DNA of 64,000 nt from positions 256,537,368 through 256,601,367 of the forward strand of contig OY282560.1 of assembly GCA_958295665.1 (NCBI GenBank). Direction: 5' to 3'. The DNA comes from Tipula vernalis. Taxonomy: Eukaryota > Arthropoda > Insecta > Diptera > Tipulidae. A program made the translations under genes and the position numbers. Below, in pieces: positions 20,361 through 33,480 of the stretch. The stretch's first letter is position 1. Each line of letters opens with the position of its first letter. Under the pieces are notes generated by a model, which was not told where the DNA came from, did not search any database, and was given only the letters and a program-made list of their open reading frames with translations.

Positions 20361-21890
20361 CGGTTAACAAAAGGGTAATATAATTTTTGGAATATTTTTT
20401 CAACGCATTTTCATTAACTCATAATGGTAATTGCTTATAAAATGATTATACGAATGAAAGCTAAAACAATACCCTAAAACTTTTCTATTTAGATGAGAAT
20501 TTAATTAATTTTTAATTTTTTAAAGACAAAAAAATAATTTTTATAATTTTTGAGAGTATGGTATATTTCAAAGCAATCATGTGTTGGGATATGGATTCGC
20601 TGAACATGTTGAACAATGCGCGAACGCACGGTATACACAAATACTGGGATCTCTATTTCGCTTTTTAATTACGCTTTTTATTGCAAACAAAAATCTTCAT
20701 GATAAAGAATAGTAGTATAAATAGAATGTGGTTTTATTCGAGCAAACTGAGATACCAGCAGCTGGTTTTTTTGTTTATGAAGAGAATAAAGGGTGAAAGG
20801 TGAAACACAACGAGCAGGGGCAGCGAGCAGCAGATATAAATATTAACTGATTTACCTATTTAATGGATTCAAATCGCAGTTTGAGCATAAATATAAGCAT
20901 TGTTTAAGAAAACAATCAATTATTATATATTTTGATAGAAAGGTGGTTCTGCGGTCGCGTCAACAGGTTCCACACCCATCAGCAAAACAAAATGCTCTTG
21001 GCCGCTAAACATAACCTCAATAAAGCTGAAGTATTTTTTATTTTCTATTATTTTCCTGTACACCTATTTGTTTTGAAATAAAATATTTTGAAAAATAAAC
21101 TTTCTTCACAAAATATAGTATTAAAGTCTCATATAATACGAAAAACAATTTTGATAAAAGTAAAAAAAAATAATCTGCTGCGCTACTCGGTGTGAATGGA
21201 TACAAGCAGCCGATAATGTGGATGGGACATGTCGCGCTGCTCTTGGTGTGTTTCAGCCTTAAGAACAAACGACGAAGAATCGAAAAATATTGAATGCCGT
21301 GGTACCCGTGTGTATACAACGGCGTTCCTTTAGTACGGATTGTTGCATGTGACCTACACAAATGTGTATTTAGGTGTTTAAAAAAATATTACTGTAAATA
21401 TGATATTCCTTATTAGTGCTTGATGAATTAATACTTAATGTAATAAGTTGCTAAATTTGATAAAACAACTTTAGCAGTTATAAATGATGTAACAGAAATA
21501 TTCCATTTTATTTTATTAAAACTAATTTAGAGAATTTACTACACATTAACAAATATATGTATACATTCAAAACCTCTCTTTTTGCCTTGAAATCTTCAAT
21601 AAATCTTGGGAGGTATTCTGAAAGGAACATGTTTATTATAATAGTCAACATGTTGCCAACAATTGGCGATCGTGAAAGCGCCGTTCCTTCTAAATTAATA
21701 CAAAATGCATTTTTAAGGAAACTTTTTTCTTTACGTTGTATCTATGTTACTCGTGAAAAGTTTTCTTTATTAAATAAGATTTATTTATCTTATTATTTTA
21801 TTATATGAAAACACATAAATAAATGTATTTTCATAATATTAATTACTTAGAAACAATTAACTTTCCTTTTGTGATATATTATTATTTATT
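20361..21890. other. unassigned AT-rich DNA
   Basis: No supported gene. A 107-codon minus-strand frame (21038-21361) starts in moderately GC-rich sequence (GGTACCCGTGTGTATAC) but has no recognisable motif and no coding neighbours; it may be decayed repeat DNA. 20940-20975 (GGTTCTGCGGTCGCGTC) is a short GC-rich island of unknown nature. Confidence 0.5.
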
Positions 21891-21903
21891 TTTAAAAAAT
21901 CAA

Positions 21904-21933
21904 GACCGGTTTCGGACATTCGTCCTTCTTCAG
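21904..21933 (-). ncRNA. candidate minimal hammerhead ribozyme in PLE 3' region
   Basis: Minus strand reads CTGAAGA, then a 4-bp stem with a 4-nt loop (GGAC GAAT GTCC), then GAAAC, then CGGTC. This fits the hammerhead core C-U-G-A-N-G-A, helix II, G-A-A-A and a cleavage triplet GUC, with a helix III of only three pairs (ACC/GGU). One unpaired A separates the first core strand from helix II. PLEs are known to carry minimal hammerheads in their terminal regions. Helix I is weak (A-U, A-U next to the core). Structure is inferred by eye only. Confidence 0.55.
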
Positions 21934-21993
21934 TTCTTGTTCTAATAATGAAAAAAATTTTACTTTTTTTTTGTTGTTTTATTTTTTTGCTTT

Positions 21994-23058
21994 TTATGTA
22001 AACGACCTCTTGTTTTGGATTGCTAAATCAAAAATTTTATTCGTTTTTGAATTAATTTTGTCGTTTAACATGAGTAGATCATTCCGCCGTTTATATATTT
22101 CATATTCCTCAATTCTGTCCATTTTGTTGCCCTTATGAAGTCTATGAAGAATGTGTAAATTTGTTTCAAAATCCGTGTATGTACGAGTATGTTTCTCGGT
22201 TAATAAATGTTGTGCAAAATTTGAATTACATTTTGTGGTTTTATGGGTATTGTTGGCTTCATGTATATGTTCACTGAATCGTTGTTTGAATGTACGCCCT
22301 GTTTGGCCAATGTAATATTTTGGGCAATCATTACATTTTAATTAGTATATGCCGCTGTCAATATCGTTTTGTTGTATCGCTCTCAATTTGTGTTGTATTT
22401 TATTTTCTGTTTTGTACGCGATATTGTAGCCATAATTTTTTAAAATTTTGTGTAATATGCTGCTAGTGTGTTCATAATAATCTATTGTGATGTATCTTTT
22501 ATTTTCTTGTTCATCAACATGTAAAGTGGTTAAATTTTGTTGTTGCATCTTGGTTACTATTTTGGTGTTTAATCGGTGAATAATGTTTGGATTGAATCCG
22601 TTCATATCAGCAATGTTAATGATAGTTTTTAATTCTTCAAAATAATCGGTGTTGTGCATGGGAATGCTGTTGAGCTATGTACCATGTGGCTGTATGCTGA
22701 TATTTTATGTTAGAATGGATGATAAGAACTGTTGTGTATTGTGTGGTTTGTTTGTGTTGCTTTCCTGAATATTTTAAAAATGTGATGTCCCTCAATATTT
22801 TGTATTGTTAGATCCAAAAAAGTGATGGTTTTATTTGTTTCGGTTTCCAATGTGAATTATATGTTGGGGTGTATATTGTTTATGTAAATGAGTAAATTGT
22901 CTGTTTGCCTTTGTGTGCCTTTGAATAATATTATGATGTCATCAACGTATCGATGCCAATATATCAGGTGGTTTTTGTATTTGTTGCGGTTGTTGTGTAT
23001 ATAAGTTTCCTCAAAAAAGTTTAGATAAATATCGGCTAGTGTACCAGATAGGGGGTAG
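21994..23058 (-). pseudogene. Penelope-like element, reverse transcriptase C-part and GIY-YIG endonuclease, 5'-truncated
   Basis: Retroelement protein joining a telomerase-like reverse transcriptase to a GIY-YIG endonuclease. The minus-strand copy starts inside the transcriptase (PLSGTLADIYLNFFEE), continues with WHRYVDDII (catalytic Asp pair), TFLDLTI and the conserved NSSYHPF. It then shifts frame into KRYITIDYYEH and the endonuclease (SGIY, stop, LKCNDCPKYYIGQTGRTFKQRFSEH). The C-terminus ends at a TAA at 21994. Lesions include stops after NNIHPNI, after SSYHPF and within GIY, plus a frameshift near 22660. It is truncated at 23058 against an A-run. Confidence 0.9.
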
Positions 23059-23636
23059 TTTAAAAAAAAAAAAAAATTATTAAAAATGGAATTTTTCCGT
23101 CTTTATAATATTTATTTATAATAATGGAGAAACTTCAAAATGGGTGGTGAGCGAATGTTCGTCAAAGAGGATAGACGTGTTTTTTCTATCCTCTTCAAAA
23201 ATTGGAAAGGGAATATTTCCGAATGGGTATAAGCATGTGGAAAAATTCCCCATATAGGATAATGTCAATGCCGCATGTGTTTTATATACGAATTACAATT
23301 TTCGAACCAATTTTTGACAACTTTGACAGATGTCCACATGTGGAAAATGGATGTGAAATTCGAGAATAGGCCCCCAGGGTGGTCATTTTGTGGTGCTATA
23401 TCACACCTTTATATCACTAGTGGAGACTTTTTTGTGTGATATAAAAAAATGGAGAAAGTCTACAAACACACCCCTGCAAAATGAATTTTAAGGGGAAAAT
23501 GATGAATAAAAGTGATAAGTTGACGTTTCCACATAACCTCAAATGACATTATATGAAAATTTTATACGAAGTGCTATTTGTGTGATGATAAAGTAATACT
23601 TGAATGCAAAGATGCTTATTATTTAAATAAAATGTT

Positions 23637-23872
23637 AAAAATATAATAATCAGTCCTTTGTCAATCAACAATTTTATGTTGCACTTAGTTTCATGATAAT
23701 TTTCATTCATTTTTTTAATATCCCAATTTAGTGGTTTTCCATCAAACTATTTGGAGTTTGATCAAAAACAACCAAATTAAAGTTTCAAAAAAATTAATGA
23801 AAATTATCATGATACGAAGTGCAAAACAAAATTGTCGATTGAAAAAAGACCAATTAATATATTTTTAACATA
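23637..23872. repeat. palindrome in V, about 115-bp arms
   Basis: Arms meet near 23755 (CATCAAACTATTTGG). Sequence is homologous to the longer palindrome at 26692-27413, shared blocks including ATGATAATTTTCATTCATTT and TTGTCGATTG. Confidence 0.7.
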
Positions 23873-26691
23873 ACATAACTTGAAAAGCCTTTGATTTGTT
23901 AGAATTTGATGTTTAAACATTGACCAATATTTGCATTTTGTGGGGTTATGTCAGATGGTTTATGTTGATTTTTGTTTAAGAATATTTTTTTGTCCTTTGT
24001 GAGCTCCCGATGAAATTTGTTATTCTAGGCAACTAGAATGTTATTTTTAACCAAGATATACAGAAAATAAAGGTACAATATTGCGCATGCTGTTGCCATA
24101 CTTTTTTCGCAATTTGACGTCACGTGTTGTCAAAAATGCTGATATTTATATGGAGTTTCGTGATATTTTTATTAATTTTTTAAATAAATGGAAAATAAAT
24201 GAATTTTTTTTTATTCTTGCCATTTATTGATTTTCGACTTTATGTTAAAATTAAACATTTCAATTTTTATTTTAGTTATATACTGCAATACTTTTGGAAT
24301 TAAATCGCGAAAATAGGCATGTTTTAATATTCGTGTCTAGAGCAGACTGTTTGAGCACATTGCATAACAAGTTTCGGAATTTATGAGTAAATTTTTTTTG
24401 TTAAATGCAGAGAACGTTTAGATTTTAATTATTTAATTCAAAAATTTGGGAGTGTTCGATTTTAAATATCCTAAATTTGAATAATTCCTATTGCAACAAA
24501 ACTATCAGTTGTACTTCTGATAAGAACACATATAGAACACTAAACAGTGAATGGGTGTTTTGATGTAGTTGTAGCGAAAACCATAAGACAATAAATGAAA
24601 TAAGCCAGAGATTTAATTTTAATTTATAGTTTTATTTAATTTCCGTTTTTTCAAATTTATGTTTTCTATTAACTGGGCGTTTAATAACTGAATTTTAAAA
24701 AACATTTTACACCTAAAAAACAATTTTTTGTAAACTGAAAACAATAATTTGTGAACTGAATTTTTATTTAATATATTTTTACATTTACATATATTTAATG
24801 TTGAATATGAACATAATATTTGAATAGGTACGTGGATACCAATAATTTGAAGCCAAACGAAAATAGATGGCAAAAATTTGAGTACATAACGTAAAGAAAT
24901 AAACATTTTAATAATTGGTACGTACATATGTTTAAATGACCAAAAACATTTAATAATTTAATTGTTTTATGTTATGTACTCATAATTTTGTCTACCCTTT
25001 TTTCCATTTATCTTAGACATTATATACTCGAAGGAATTATTTCTCAAATATTTGGACCATAAAAAAAATATAAAGCATAAAAAGGGTATCGGTAAACTAT
25101 CATTATCAATTGTAAATACGGTTTGTAAAAAAAAATTACGATTATTCTTGATTTATTTAAAAAATTAATCAAAAAACCGCCAAACTTCATATACAAATGT
25201 GTTTTTTTGACTACACGTGACGTGATGCGCAAAGAAAGACAAAAATGAGACACGGGAATATACTACCTATTTTTTCTGTATACCTTGATTTTTAACAAAT
25301 AATTTACTACACAAAATTAAAATAATTGTTGATTTTTGTATTTCGTTTTTCTTGTAAATTTAACAATAACCCATTAATTTTATTTCAAAAATATATAAAT
25401 GATCATTTTGTTAATAAATATCATTCATTTATATTTCGCGTCAATGTAAATTTCATTCATTTTTTGATATTTTTATTAGAGCTTTTTTTAACTAAACTCC
25501 ATATAAAACAAATGTAAACAACAAAATAATTTTTTTTCCACTTGTAAAAGTAAGACGGAAGAAGTTGTGGTCTTTTCATTTAAATCATTATGCGACTTGA
25601 AGATATTCATCCATGACAACACCGTAGTTACCCAAGTGTTACTACTTCAAATATATTCTTGTTTTTCTGGAACTTTTTTTGGAACTGAGAACGACATTTG
25701 AGTTCCATTTTATTATAAGATTTCCTTTGAACAATGGAACAAAAACCCTAAACTAATGGAACTAAATATGTTTGATTGTATGTATGTATGTATTCAAAAT
25801 AGAATTTGGCGGGAATCAGTAATTTGAGGTTAGATTGAAAATATACTTATTTCAATATTTTCCGTGTTAAATAAAAGAATCGTTTTTTGTATGAATTTGA
25901 TAAAAATTCATATGTATATTTAAAGAAGTACTTGTGAGGAACATTTTCTTGTTTTTTGGTTGTTGCTATCTAATCATTTACGTTGTGGAAGTCATCTTTT
26001 GCTATTTGGTTGAATTTTGATGTTGCACATTCTAAAATTAAGAATATAATTACGAGTAACATGATCAGTTGTGTATTTGGTAGTTGCTAAAAATCTGTTA
26101 ACCATTTAATAAAATTAAAAATAAATAACAACATTAAAATTGTTGGCTGATAAATCCTCTTGACGACCTTTCAATGTGAAATGTTGGGCTGATGGACTGT
26201 GCTTGATGATTTATTTAATTATTCAATTATGATTAAGAGTATTAAATGAGTATTAAAAATTTTACACCATATAGATATTATTTATTTACTTACAAAAAAT
26301 TTAAATTACATTACCACAAAAAAGCTCAAAAGCAAAAATAATTAAATTCACTTGCCAAAAATAACAATGAAAATAGCGTTGATCACCCTCGTATGTACGA
26401 GGGACATAGAAATGGAGTCGCACACATACTACTACCACTAAATTAAAATAAACCATTTCAATCACTTCCATTGCTCATGGAGAAAAATAGAACATTTGTT
26501 GGAACTGTCAAATTCAGTTACATTTTGTTATACTTGGGAGCTACGACAATTTATTTTTCGCACAGTATCGCCAAATGTGATATATTACCACAAAATGACA
26601 ACACCGCAAAATGAACTTTAAGGGGAAAGCAATGAATCAAAGTGATGATTTGACACGTAACCTCAATTGTTGATTTTTATATTGCTATGTA

Positions 26692-27413
26692 ATATAAAAA
26701 TCAACAATTATTTTAGTTTTATGTATTAAATTGTATGTTAAAAGAACCATTCTAGTAGCCTTGAATAACAAATTTCACAAAAACAATCATCCTTCTAACA
26801 GAAATGGACAAAAAATAAGCAATTCTTAAACGAAAATCAACATAAACCATCTGACATAACCTCACAAAATGCAAATAATGGTCGGTGTTTAAACATGAAA
26901 TTCTAATAAACCAAAGGGTTTTCTAGTTATGTTAACTTCAAAATATAATAATTAGTCTTTTGTTAATCAACAATTTTGTTTTGCAGTTCGTATCACAGTA
27001 ACTTTCATTCATTTTTTTAAACTTTAATTTAGTTGCTTTCGATCAAACTCCATATAGTTTGATATAAAACAATTAAATTAAAATTTTAAAAAAATGAATG
27101 AAAATTATCATGATATCAACTGCAAAACAAAATTGTCTGTTATCAAAAGACTAATTATTATATTTTTAAGTTAACCTAACTAGAAACCCCTTTGATTTAT
27201 TAGAATTTCATGTTTAAACACCGACTATTATTTGCATTTTGTGAGGTTATATCAGATGGTTTATGTTGATTTTCGTTTAAGAATTGCTTATTTTTTGTCC
27301 ATTTCTATTAGAAGGATGATTGTTTTTGTGAAATTTGTTATTCTAGGCTACTAGAATGGTTCTTTTAAGATACAATTTAATACACAAAACTAAAATAATT
27401 GTTGATTTTTATA
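26692..27413. repeat. long palindrome in V, about 355-bp arms
   Basis: Left arm 26692-27049, loop CCATAT, right arm 27056-27413. Blocks such as CATAAACCATCTGACATAAC, GAACCATTCTAG and AAAATCAACAATTATTTTAG occur in both arms as reverse complements; identity is about 90% by eye. The transcript would fold into a long hairpin on either strand. Confidence 0.85.
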
Positions 27414-27774
27414 CTCCGTTTTCCTGTAAATTTAACAATAATCCATTAATTTTATTTCAATAATATATACATGATTATTTTGTTAATGAATATCATTTAT
27501 TTATCATTAGCGTCAATGTAAATTTCATTCATTTTTTGAAATTTTGATTAGAGGTGTTTTTAACCAAGCTCCATATAAAAAAAAATTAAACAACAAAATA
27601 AACAATTTTTTCCACTTGTAGAAGTAAGAAGGAAGATATTGTGGTCATTTTCATTCAAATCATTATACGACGTGACGTTGTTCATCCAAGTTGGGACCGC
27701 AGTAAGCCACGACAAATGTCAGTTTATCACAGTTTTATCACCAAATGTGATATAGCACCACAAAATGACCACCC

Positions 27775-28840
27775 AGGATTGTTTTGTATGTGCGCTGTAA
27801 TGGTATTAGCTGTATATAAAATAATGAAAACATGATAAGTCTTTTGCTACACACATGGAAGATTGTAGAGATATTTGCTTTTAATGTGTGTTGGTGGTTT
27901 AGTATATAAGAATCTGTTGTTTTTATTTTATTTTTTTATTTCCCCTCTTTTTGTTTTTGTATTCATGTTACAACTATAATGTTCTTAATAAAACTTGAAT
28001 TGTACAAGCACAACGAAATTTTAGGGTATTCGACTCAAATAGGTTTTTATATTTTTGTATTATCAAATAAGTTTTGAGTCGAATTGGAATCCGCCTCATA
28101 TAATTCATATAGGATGGATTTATTTTAGATATGAGTTATCTTATTTTTTTATAGGGTATTATAAAATGCATTAAATTATCAAATTTATTTAATTAATGTG
28201 AAAAGGCTATAAATTAACTAAACAATATAAATAAAATGCTAACTTGGAAGTGTTGATTTGAGTTGAGTTGTGATTTTGGTTTGCATCACATAATGACGTA
28301 TTCATTTATGCATGCCAAATTTCGATTAAAAGATGGTGAACGAGGTGGAACTATGTGAAAACATTTTCGAAAGGCTAAATGTATTGAACTTAATTATTAA
28401 CTTAATAGAATATGATTGAAGTTTTAGGTTGCAGTTTTCACACGTAAACGTCAATTTTGCTTGTATAGTACACCGATTAGTTTTGTAGGAGAATAATGTT
28501 TCAATTTTATTTCATGGATTTATTATTTTACTTACTTTGCAGGTTTTATTTTGCAAGGGGTAATATGTCCATAAACGGAGTAAAATTTTTATAGATATAT
28601 TCATATTTATTTTATAAATGAAAAAAAAAAAATCTAATTCTTATACAAATAATAAATTTCGTAGTATTTGATTTTTTGTTTTATTTTAATTATGTCAACT
28701 AGATTAGTAAATTAAAACATCAATAATAATAATAATTTTTTGATGTCCTAATTTAGATTCATAAAATCCTGAGTTCTGGCATTTAAATTATATTATATAC
28801 TTTTATAAATAAATAATTAATTTTAACATTATTAATTTCC
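27775..28840. other. AT-rich non-coding part of the 7.1-kb insertion
   Basis: No gene. A short hairpin at 28027-28083 pairs ATTCGACTCAAA with TTTTGAGTCGAAT. Confidence 0.5.
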
Positions 28841-28849
28841 TTTTTTCTA

Positions 28850-29720
28850 GATCTACAGGGAATTGCCGATTAGTTTAAATTTAATAGTATGGCTAAATAT
28901 ATATTTTCAATTTTTTATTTTTAAATCTAGTTGCAGTAGGTAAACAATTAATTAACTATTTACAGGAGAATGGTAACAAATGGAACAAGTGCTGTGAATT
29001 TAAATTATAACTTAGCAATTTAAAATTTTTAAACATTCTTTTAGAATTTTAGCTTAGAAGTGGGAGAGTTTACATAGGCAATTTCATAAAATGTTAATTT
29101 TTGTAATACTTGTATGTAATATATTGTGTTTTGCTCATTAATATATATTAATTAATTTAGTTTAAAAATATTTAAAGGTTTCTCTTCCTTAATTTGCTAA
29201 TAAATAATTTAATTTTCAGAATATAACATAGTTCCAGAATCAATCTTTAATATGGGGATTAAATTAATCCTGAATTTCAGAATTAGATTTTACTTTGATA
29301 TTATGGTGATTTATTAATTAAAATAAGTTTTCAGAGTTGCCTGGGAAATTATATATTGATTTTATTTATTGATTCTTGATATACTTATAGTACCTAACTG
29401 AATTATTGATGATTTTAGGCTGTTGTGGTGCTATAACATTATCATTGTTAGATTATTTATTATAAATTTTATAAAATAATTGAATTTTTAATTATTTATT
29501 CTCTTTTTCTTGATCGGTAGGAAATTTATGATTAGTTTTAAGTAAAATTTTATGTTTAAAATGGTTTTTAACGTTTATTTTAATGCATGTTGCAGTATGT
29601 AATAATTAATTAATAAGATATAGAAGGAACATGAAAATAAAATAAGCGCTGTTTTTGTAATCTTAGCTTAGTAATTTTAAATTTTCTTAAATATTTTATC
29701 AGGTAAAGAAATGAAAGGCG
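28850..29720. repeat. two diverged direct copies, spaced about 650 bp
   Basis: 28850-29060 and 29500-29720 align through shared blocks (AATTGCCGATTAGTTT against AATTTATGATTAGTTT; GTTGCAGTA in both; AAGTGCTGT against AAGCGCTGT; CTTAGCAATTT against CTTAGTAATTT). Old internal duplication; no coding sense. Confidence 0.5.
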
Positions 29721-30231
29721 GACAGGGGGACATTACAACAATAATAATTTTTATGTAATGATTTCGATTTAGGGAGTCCTGAGTATCCGGCCCTGGATTT
29801 CAGAGAAATGATCATCTAACAATGTAGTTAGATTGTGCTGTCTTGTGCTAACCTATTTATTATATATAATACTAATAATTTACTATATCGGCTTTATTAG
29901 GTGTCTGTAACCGGGCCGAGTCTGTCCTCACTAACATTTCTTTCCCATCCCTCGATTTTGTTATATGTAAAAAGGTGTACGATGGCTGCCTGGCCAGGGG
30001 CGGATATCACACTATTAGACTTATGTGGTTATCGATGTGGCACATTTCTTTACTGGGTGAATATTGTTATGTTTGGCTTCATGAAAAGCTGGTTATGATG
30101 GTACATATTTCCTTGGTGAGGGAGAGTTATGGTGTCGTGTTGTAACATGGGTAAAGTGGTGTGGTATTCGCATTTATAATACGGGAGATTTGCTTATTGC
30201 TTGATCGTACATTCAAATCAATCAATCAATA
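29721..30231 (+). other. 3' terminal region of the 7.1-kb insertion
   Basis: More GC-rich than its surroundings (29890-30230), containing a 65-codon frame with no recognisable family, and ending in ATCA repeats. Looks like a retroposon 3' end; family unknown. Confidence 0.45.
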
Positions 30232-30252
30232 ATAATGGAGAAACTTCAAAAT

Positions 30253-32354
30253 AAAGAAACACGTTTTTTTAACTCATTTTTCTGTAAGATAAGAAATTAT
30301 AACTACCGAATATTGAATATTTTACTATTCAACGACAGATAGTTGAATTAGACTAACATTCTTTAACCAAATGTCAGTTACAGTTCCATCTTGCTTGTAG
30401 AAACGAATGTTGTATTCTACCTAAATAAACATTTTTAAGCTAAGTAATTATTAAATATTTCAAAACTGCATATATGAATATACAAATTAAATTTCTCAGC
30501 CGTATCCATTTCCAAATAATGTTCAAATAAAACTAAAAAATAATTAAAACCAAAAAATTTATGAATTTATCAAATCATTCTAAGTCGCATTTGTGACTCC
30601 CTGTATTATAATAAAACAGAATACAAAAACAATGTGGGTTGTTATTTATTTTAACACTCGAGTAACTTCAAAAAAAAAATCGTGGACAGTAAAATAAAAT
30701 ACCATCCCTGAGGCAAGAGTCATTTTAGTATTTTTTTTGTGGATTTGACAGAGTAATTATAACGTAACGTTCATATGGCAGTAAATGTATAATACTGTAC
30801 AGAAAAATACTAATTTCAGTTTCTTAATAATAAAGACTCAACAACCAAAAATCAAAACAGCCGAAATACAAAAAAAAAATTACAAAAAATATGCTTGAAA
30901 AATTGTACATAAGCTGGTTAGGACATTTACCGAAAATAAAATGGATAAATAAAATTGAGAGATTTATTCAAACGATTTGTTACAGAATTATGACACAAAA
31001 CAAAATTTAACGAAAATTAGAAAAATTATAATTAAATACAATATCTTGTATAAAATCAGTGAAACAAATCGGTTGGAAATTGTTACTGTTTTGTTTATTA
31101 AATTATTTGTATAGAACTTCCACTACAAAATCCGTCAATCAACTTCAATTAAACAAAATATAAAAAATAATAACAATAGACGAAGGCGTTAAAATAAAAT
31201 ACAAAAATTCACTAATGTTCATTAACTTTTTTCCTTCTAATCAATCAAAGGTTTTTTCACTGGAATGGGAACAAAGGTCAACAATAAATCAATCGTATTT
31301 CAAAACAACTTTAAGAAATCAATACATTTTATAAAATAAAGCACTACATTTGAAGTTATAAATACATAACTAAACATATATTTCTAAATTTGTAACAGCT
31401 CTACTATCCTATATGACGAGATTATATCATCATGCAAATATTCATAAACGTAACTTTTGGAATTGAACGGAAATTGAAAAACTAAATAAGAAATTCGAAT
31501 CCTAAAAACTTTTGTTGATTGGAATTAAAATGGACATATTTATACAAATACAACATAAGAAGGCAATTTAAAGTAAGTATCATGAAATATTTTTGTTGTT
31601 TTATAAATACGAGAATAATTGAACCGCCCAAACTTCTTATTTGAGTAGCAAGCTAAATTAGATTGAGCAAATAAAACCCATATCTCTATCTGATCTCTTG
31701 TCATCAACTATAAAAAAAAATCAGTCCTACTAAGGCACGGAACATGTGAGCGCACCAACTAAGATAATTACAGAAGATTTTATATAATAAAACAGAATTA
31801 TTTTTGGTTTTGGCACTTTCTTAATGTGATATTTATTTTTATTTTAAATTGAAATTACAATCGTTTCGGATGTTACTCTTTTATCAAATTTCTAACAAAC
31901 ACTAACTAAAATTATATTAAAAACTGCTTTCATATCCTATTTTTTGCGCCTACGTGACTTATGAATCGTCTTTCCCCTCTATTTTATTTTTATCATTTAT
32001 GTAAGAAAAATGGCGTTGTACCGAACTTATTTTTAATGTAAAAAACGAGAACTACAAAATAAATGGGAAGAATTTGTTGGCCATTTCGGTGTATGTCTGT
32101 ATAATTATATTACTCTGCTAGTTGGAAAAAGTGACAAGCTGGGCACCCGGGAGGTAAACTTAATTCGAGTACGCTGAATCCAATGGTGCTGGTCACATTT
32201 CAAAGTAGGGTATTTGTCTCCATTTTTGAAATATCGCTTTCGACATGTTTTGGCTCAGAGTCAAAAATTTGTCAACGTTGAACCATTAAGATTTTCGTTT
32301 TGCTTCGTTGGCAAAATTGTTCCTATCATTTCGGCCAACAATTTTGCCGATCAA
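30253..32354. other. AT-rich DNA without recognisable genes
   Basis: Long stops in all frames; no repeats with visible ends. 32274-32350 is a partial duplicate of 32449-32520 in the adjoining transposon end. Confidence 0.5.
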
Positions 32355-32809
32355 TTAAATATAAAAAATGGCATCCAGTGGGTCTTTTTATATAAAATGT
32401 CGTAAAAAACAGGCATTTTTTATTCGTTATTCACCAATATTATTTGAACCATTAAGATTTTCGTTGTGCTTTCTTCAGCAAAGTTGTTCCGCAAGTCAAG
32501 ACAAACAATTTTGCCATATCAAAACCGAAAAACCACATCCACATTCACATTTTTGTGTTACTTTTTTTTTTCTTTTCATTTCGACGAAAAACGCTTTTTT
32601 TAATCATTTTTTGACCATTTATTGAATTTAAATCGATTGAAATTGATCGAATAAACATATCGCATCGACCAATATAGATCCAATAGAAACTATTATGTAT
32701 AAAACACATTGAATCGATTCAGTCGATTTTCTGGTGATTTTTTATAATTTTTTCGTAAAAAATTAACATTTTTCGTAACTTTTTCAATTTTAATTTTCTG
32801 ATTATTTTG

Positions 32810-33480
32810 TATCGTCTTCGGGAGGTGGTTTGGGGTCTATTGGAGGGGACGACCAAAATTGAGGAGATTAATCTACCAGCTCCGTAACCTTTCAGTAGGG
32901 TGCGCATCATGTGAGCTGTTCTGGTCATGTATCAGGCCGCTGCGTGAAGGGTACATTTGTGTAAGGGGTAACCTGTTCACAATTCGCAAGTGTACGTGCT
33001 GCTGCCTCCTCATGGCAATCACTGGTAATTAAGGCCATTTGGCACATTGTGGCCATTTGGCACAGGCTAAAGTACGGCGTTAAAGGAGAAATCCTTGACC
33101 AAAAAACCTAATCTAATGTGGAACATCATATGCCGATGGATGAATGGCTGATAGGTTAATCAGTCCAAAACATGCGGACTCTGGATACCAGGCACCCTCC
33201 AATTTTATTTAGCCCTCCTGTAGTAAAGCTGGATGGCCTACGGGCAACGTTACATTCCCAGCAACTCGTAAGAGTAAAATCAAACGAAAGGCGAGGCATG
33301 GGTAGGAATATGTGGGACTGGACAGCCGTCTCGAGGTCCTTTGTACCAATGCTACCGTATTTCTAGCAGAACTATAAGCTGTAGTAAACATCTAGGAGGG
33401 AGAGGAATAAGTCCAGATAGTATGTATCACGTACCGGACGGTAATATTATCAGGTTCATTAAGAGCCTGAATATTGACGA
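32810..33480. other. GC-richer unassigned segment
   Basis: Base composition differs from both sides. Short frames on both strands have no motif. Contains a repeated GGCCATTTGGCACA (33031-33063). Possibly a fragment of another element. Confidence 0.4.

Larger units (their letters stand above)
23377..27774. mobile_element. inverted-repeat composite, family V
   Basis: Perfect 29-bp terminal inverted repeat (GGGTGGTCATTTTGTGGTGC then TATATCACA; 23377-23405 with 27746-27774). A third, slightly diverged end lies at 26572-26598, next to sequence that also follows the left end (GCAAAATGAATTTTAAGGGG type, 23470 and 26600). 25310-25620 recurs directly at 27385-27690. The structure is best read as two or more V copies in tandem or nested. 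There are no coding frames of note and no certain target duplication. Confidence 0.7.
23118..30252 (+). mobile_element. 7.1-kb non-coding insertion bounded by 24-bp direct repeats
   Basis: 23118-23141 and 30229-30252 are identical over 24 bases (core AATGGAGAAACTTCAAAAT). The right copy is preceded by three to four ATCA units (30215-30230), which looks like the simple-repeat tail of a LINE-type insertion on the plus strand. That combination suggests target-primed insertion. No reverse transcriptase or other gene is seen between. The inside has been invaded by element V (23377-27774). It could be a 5'-truncated or non-autonomous retroposon, or a retroposed transcript. Confidence 0.6.

Noticed and set aside
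21038..21361. 107-codon minus-strand frame
   Set aside because: No motif, no conserved context, C-terminal half is AT-rich low-complexity.
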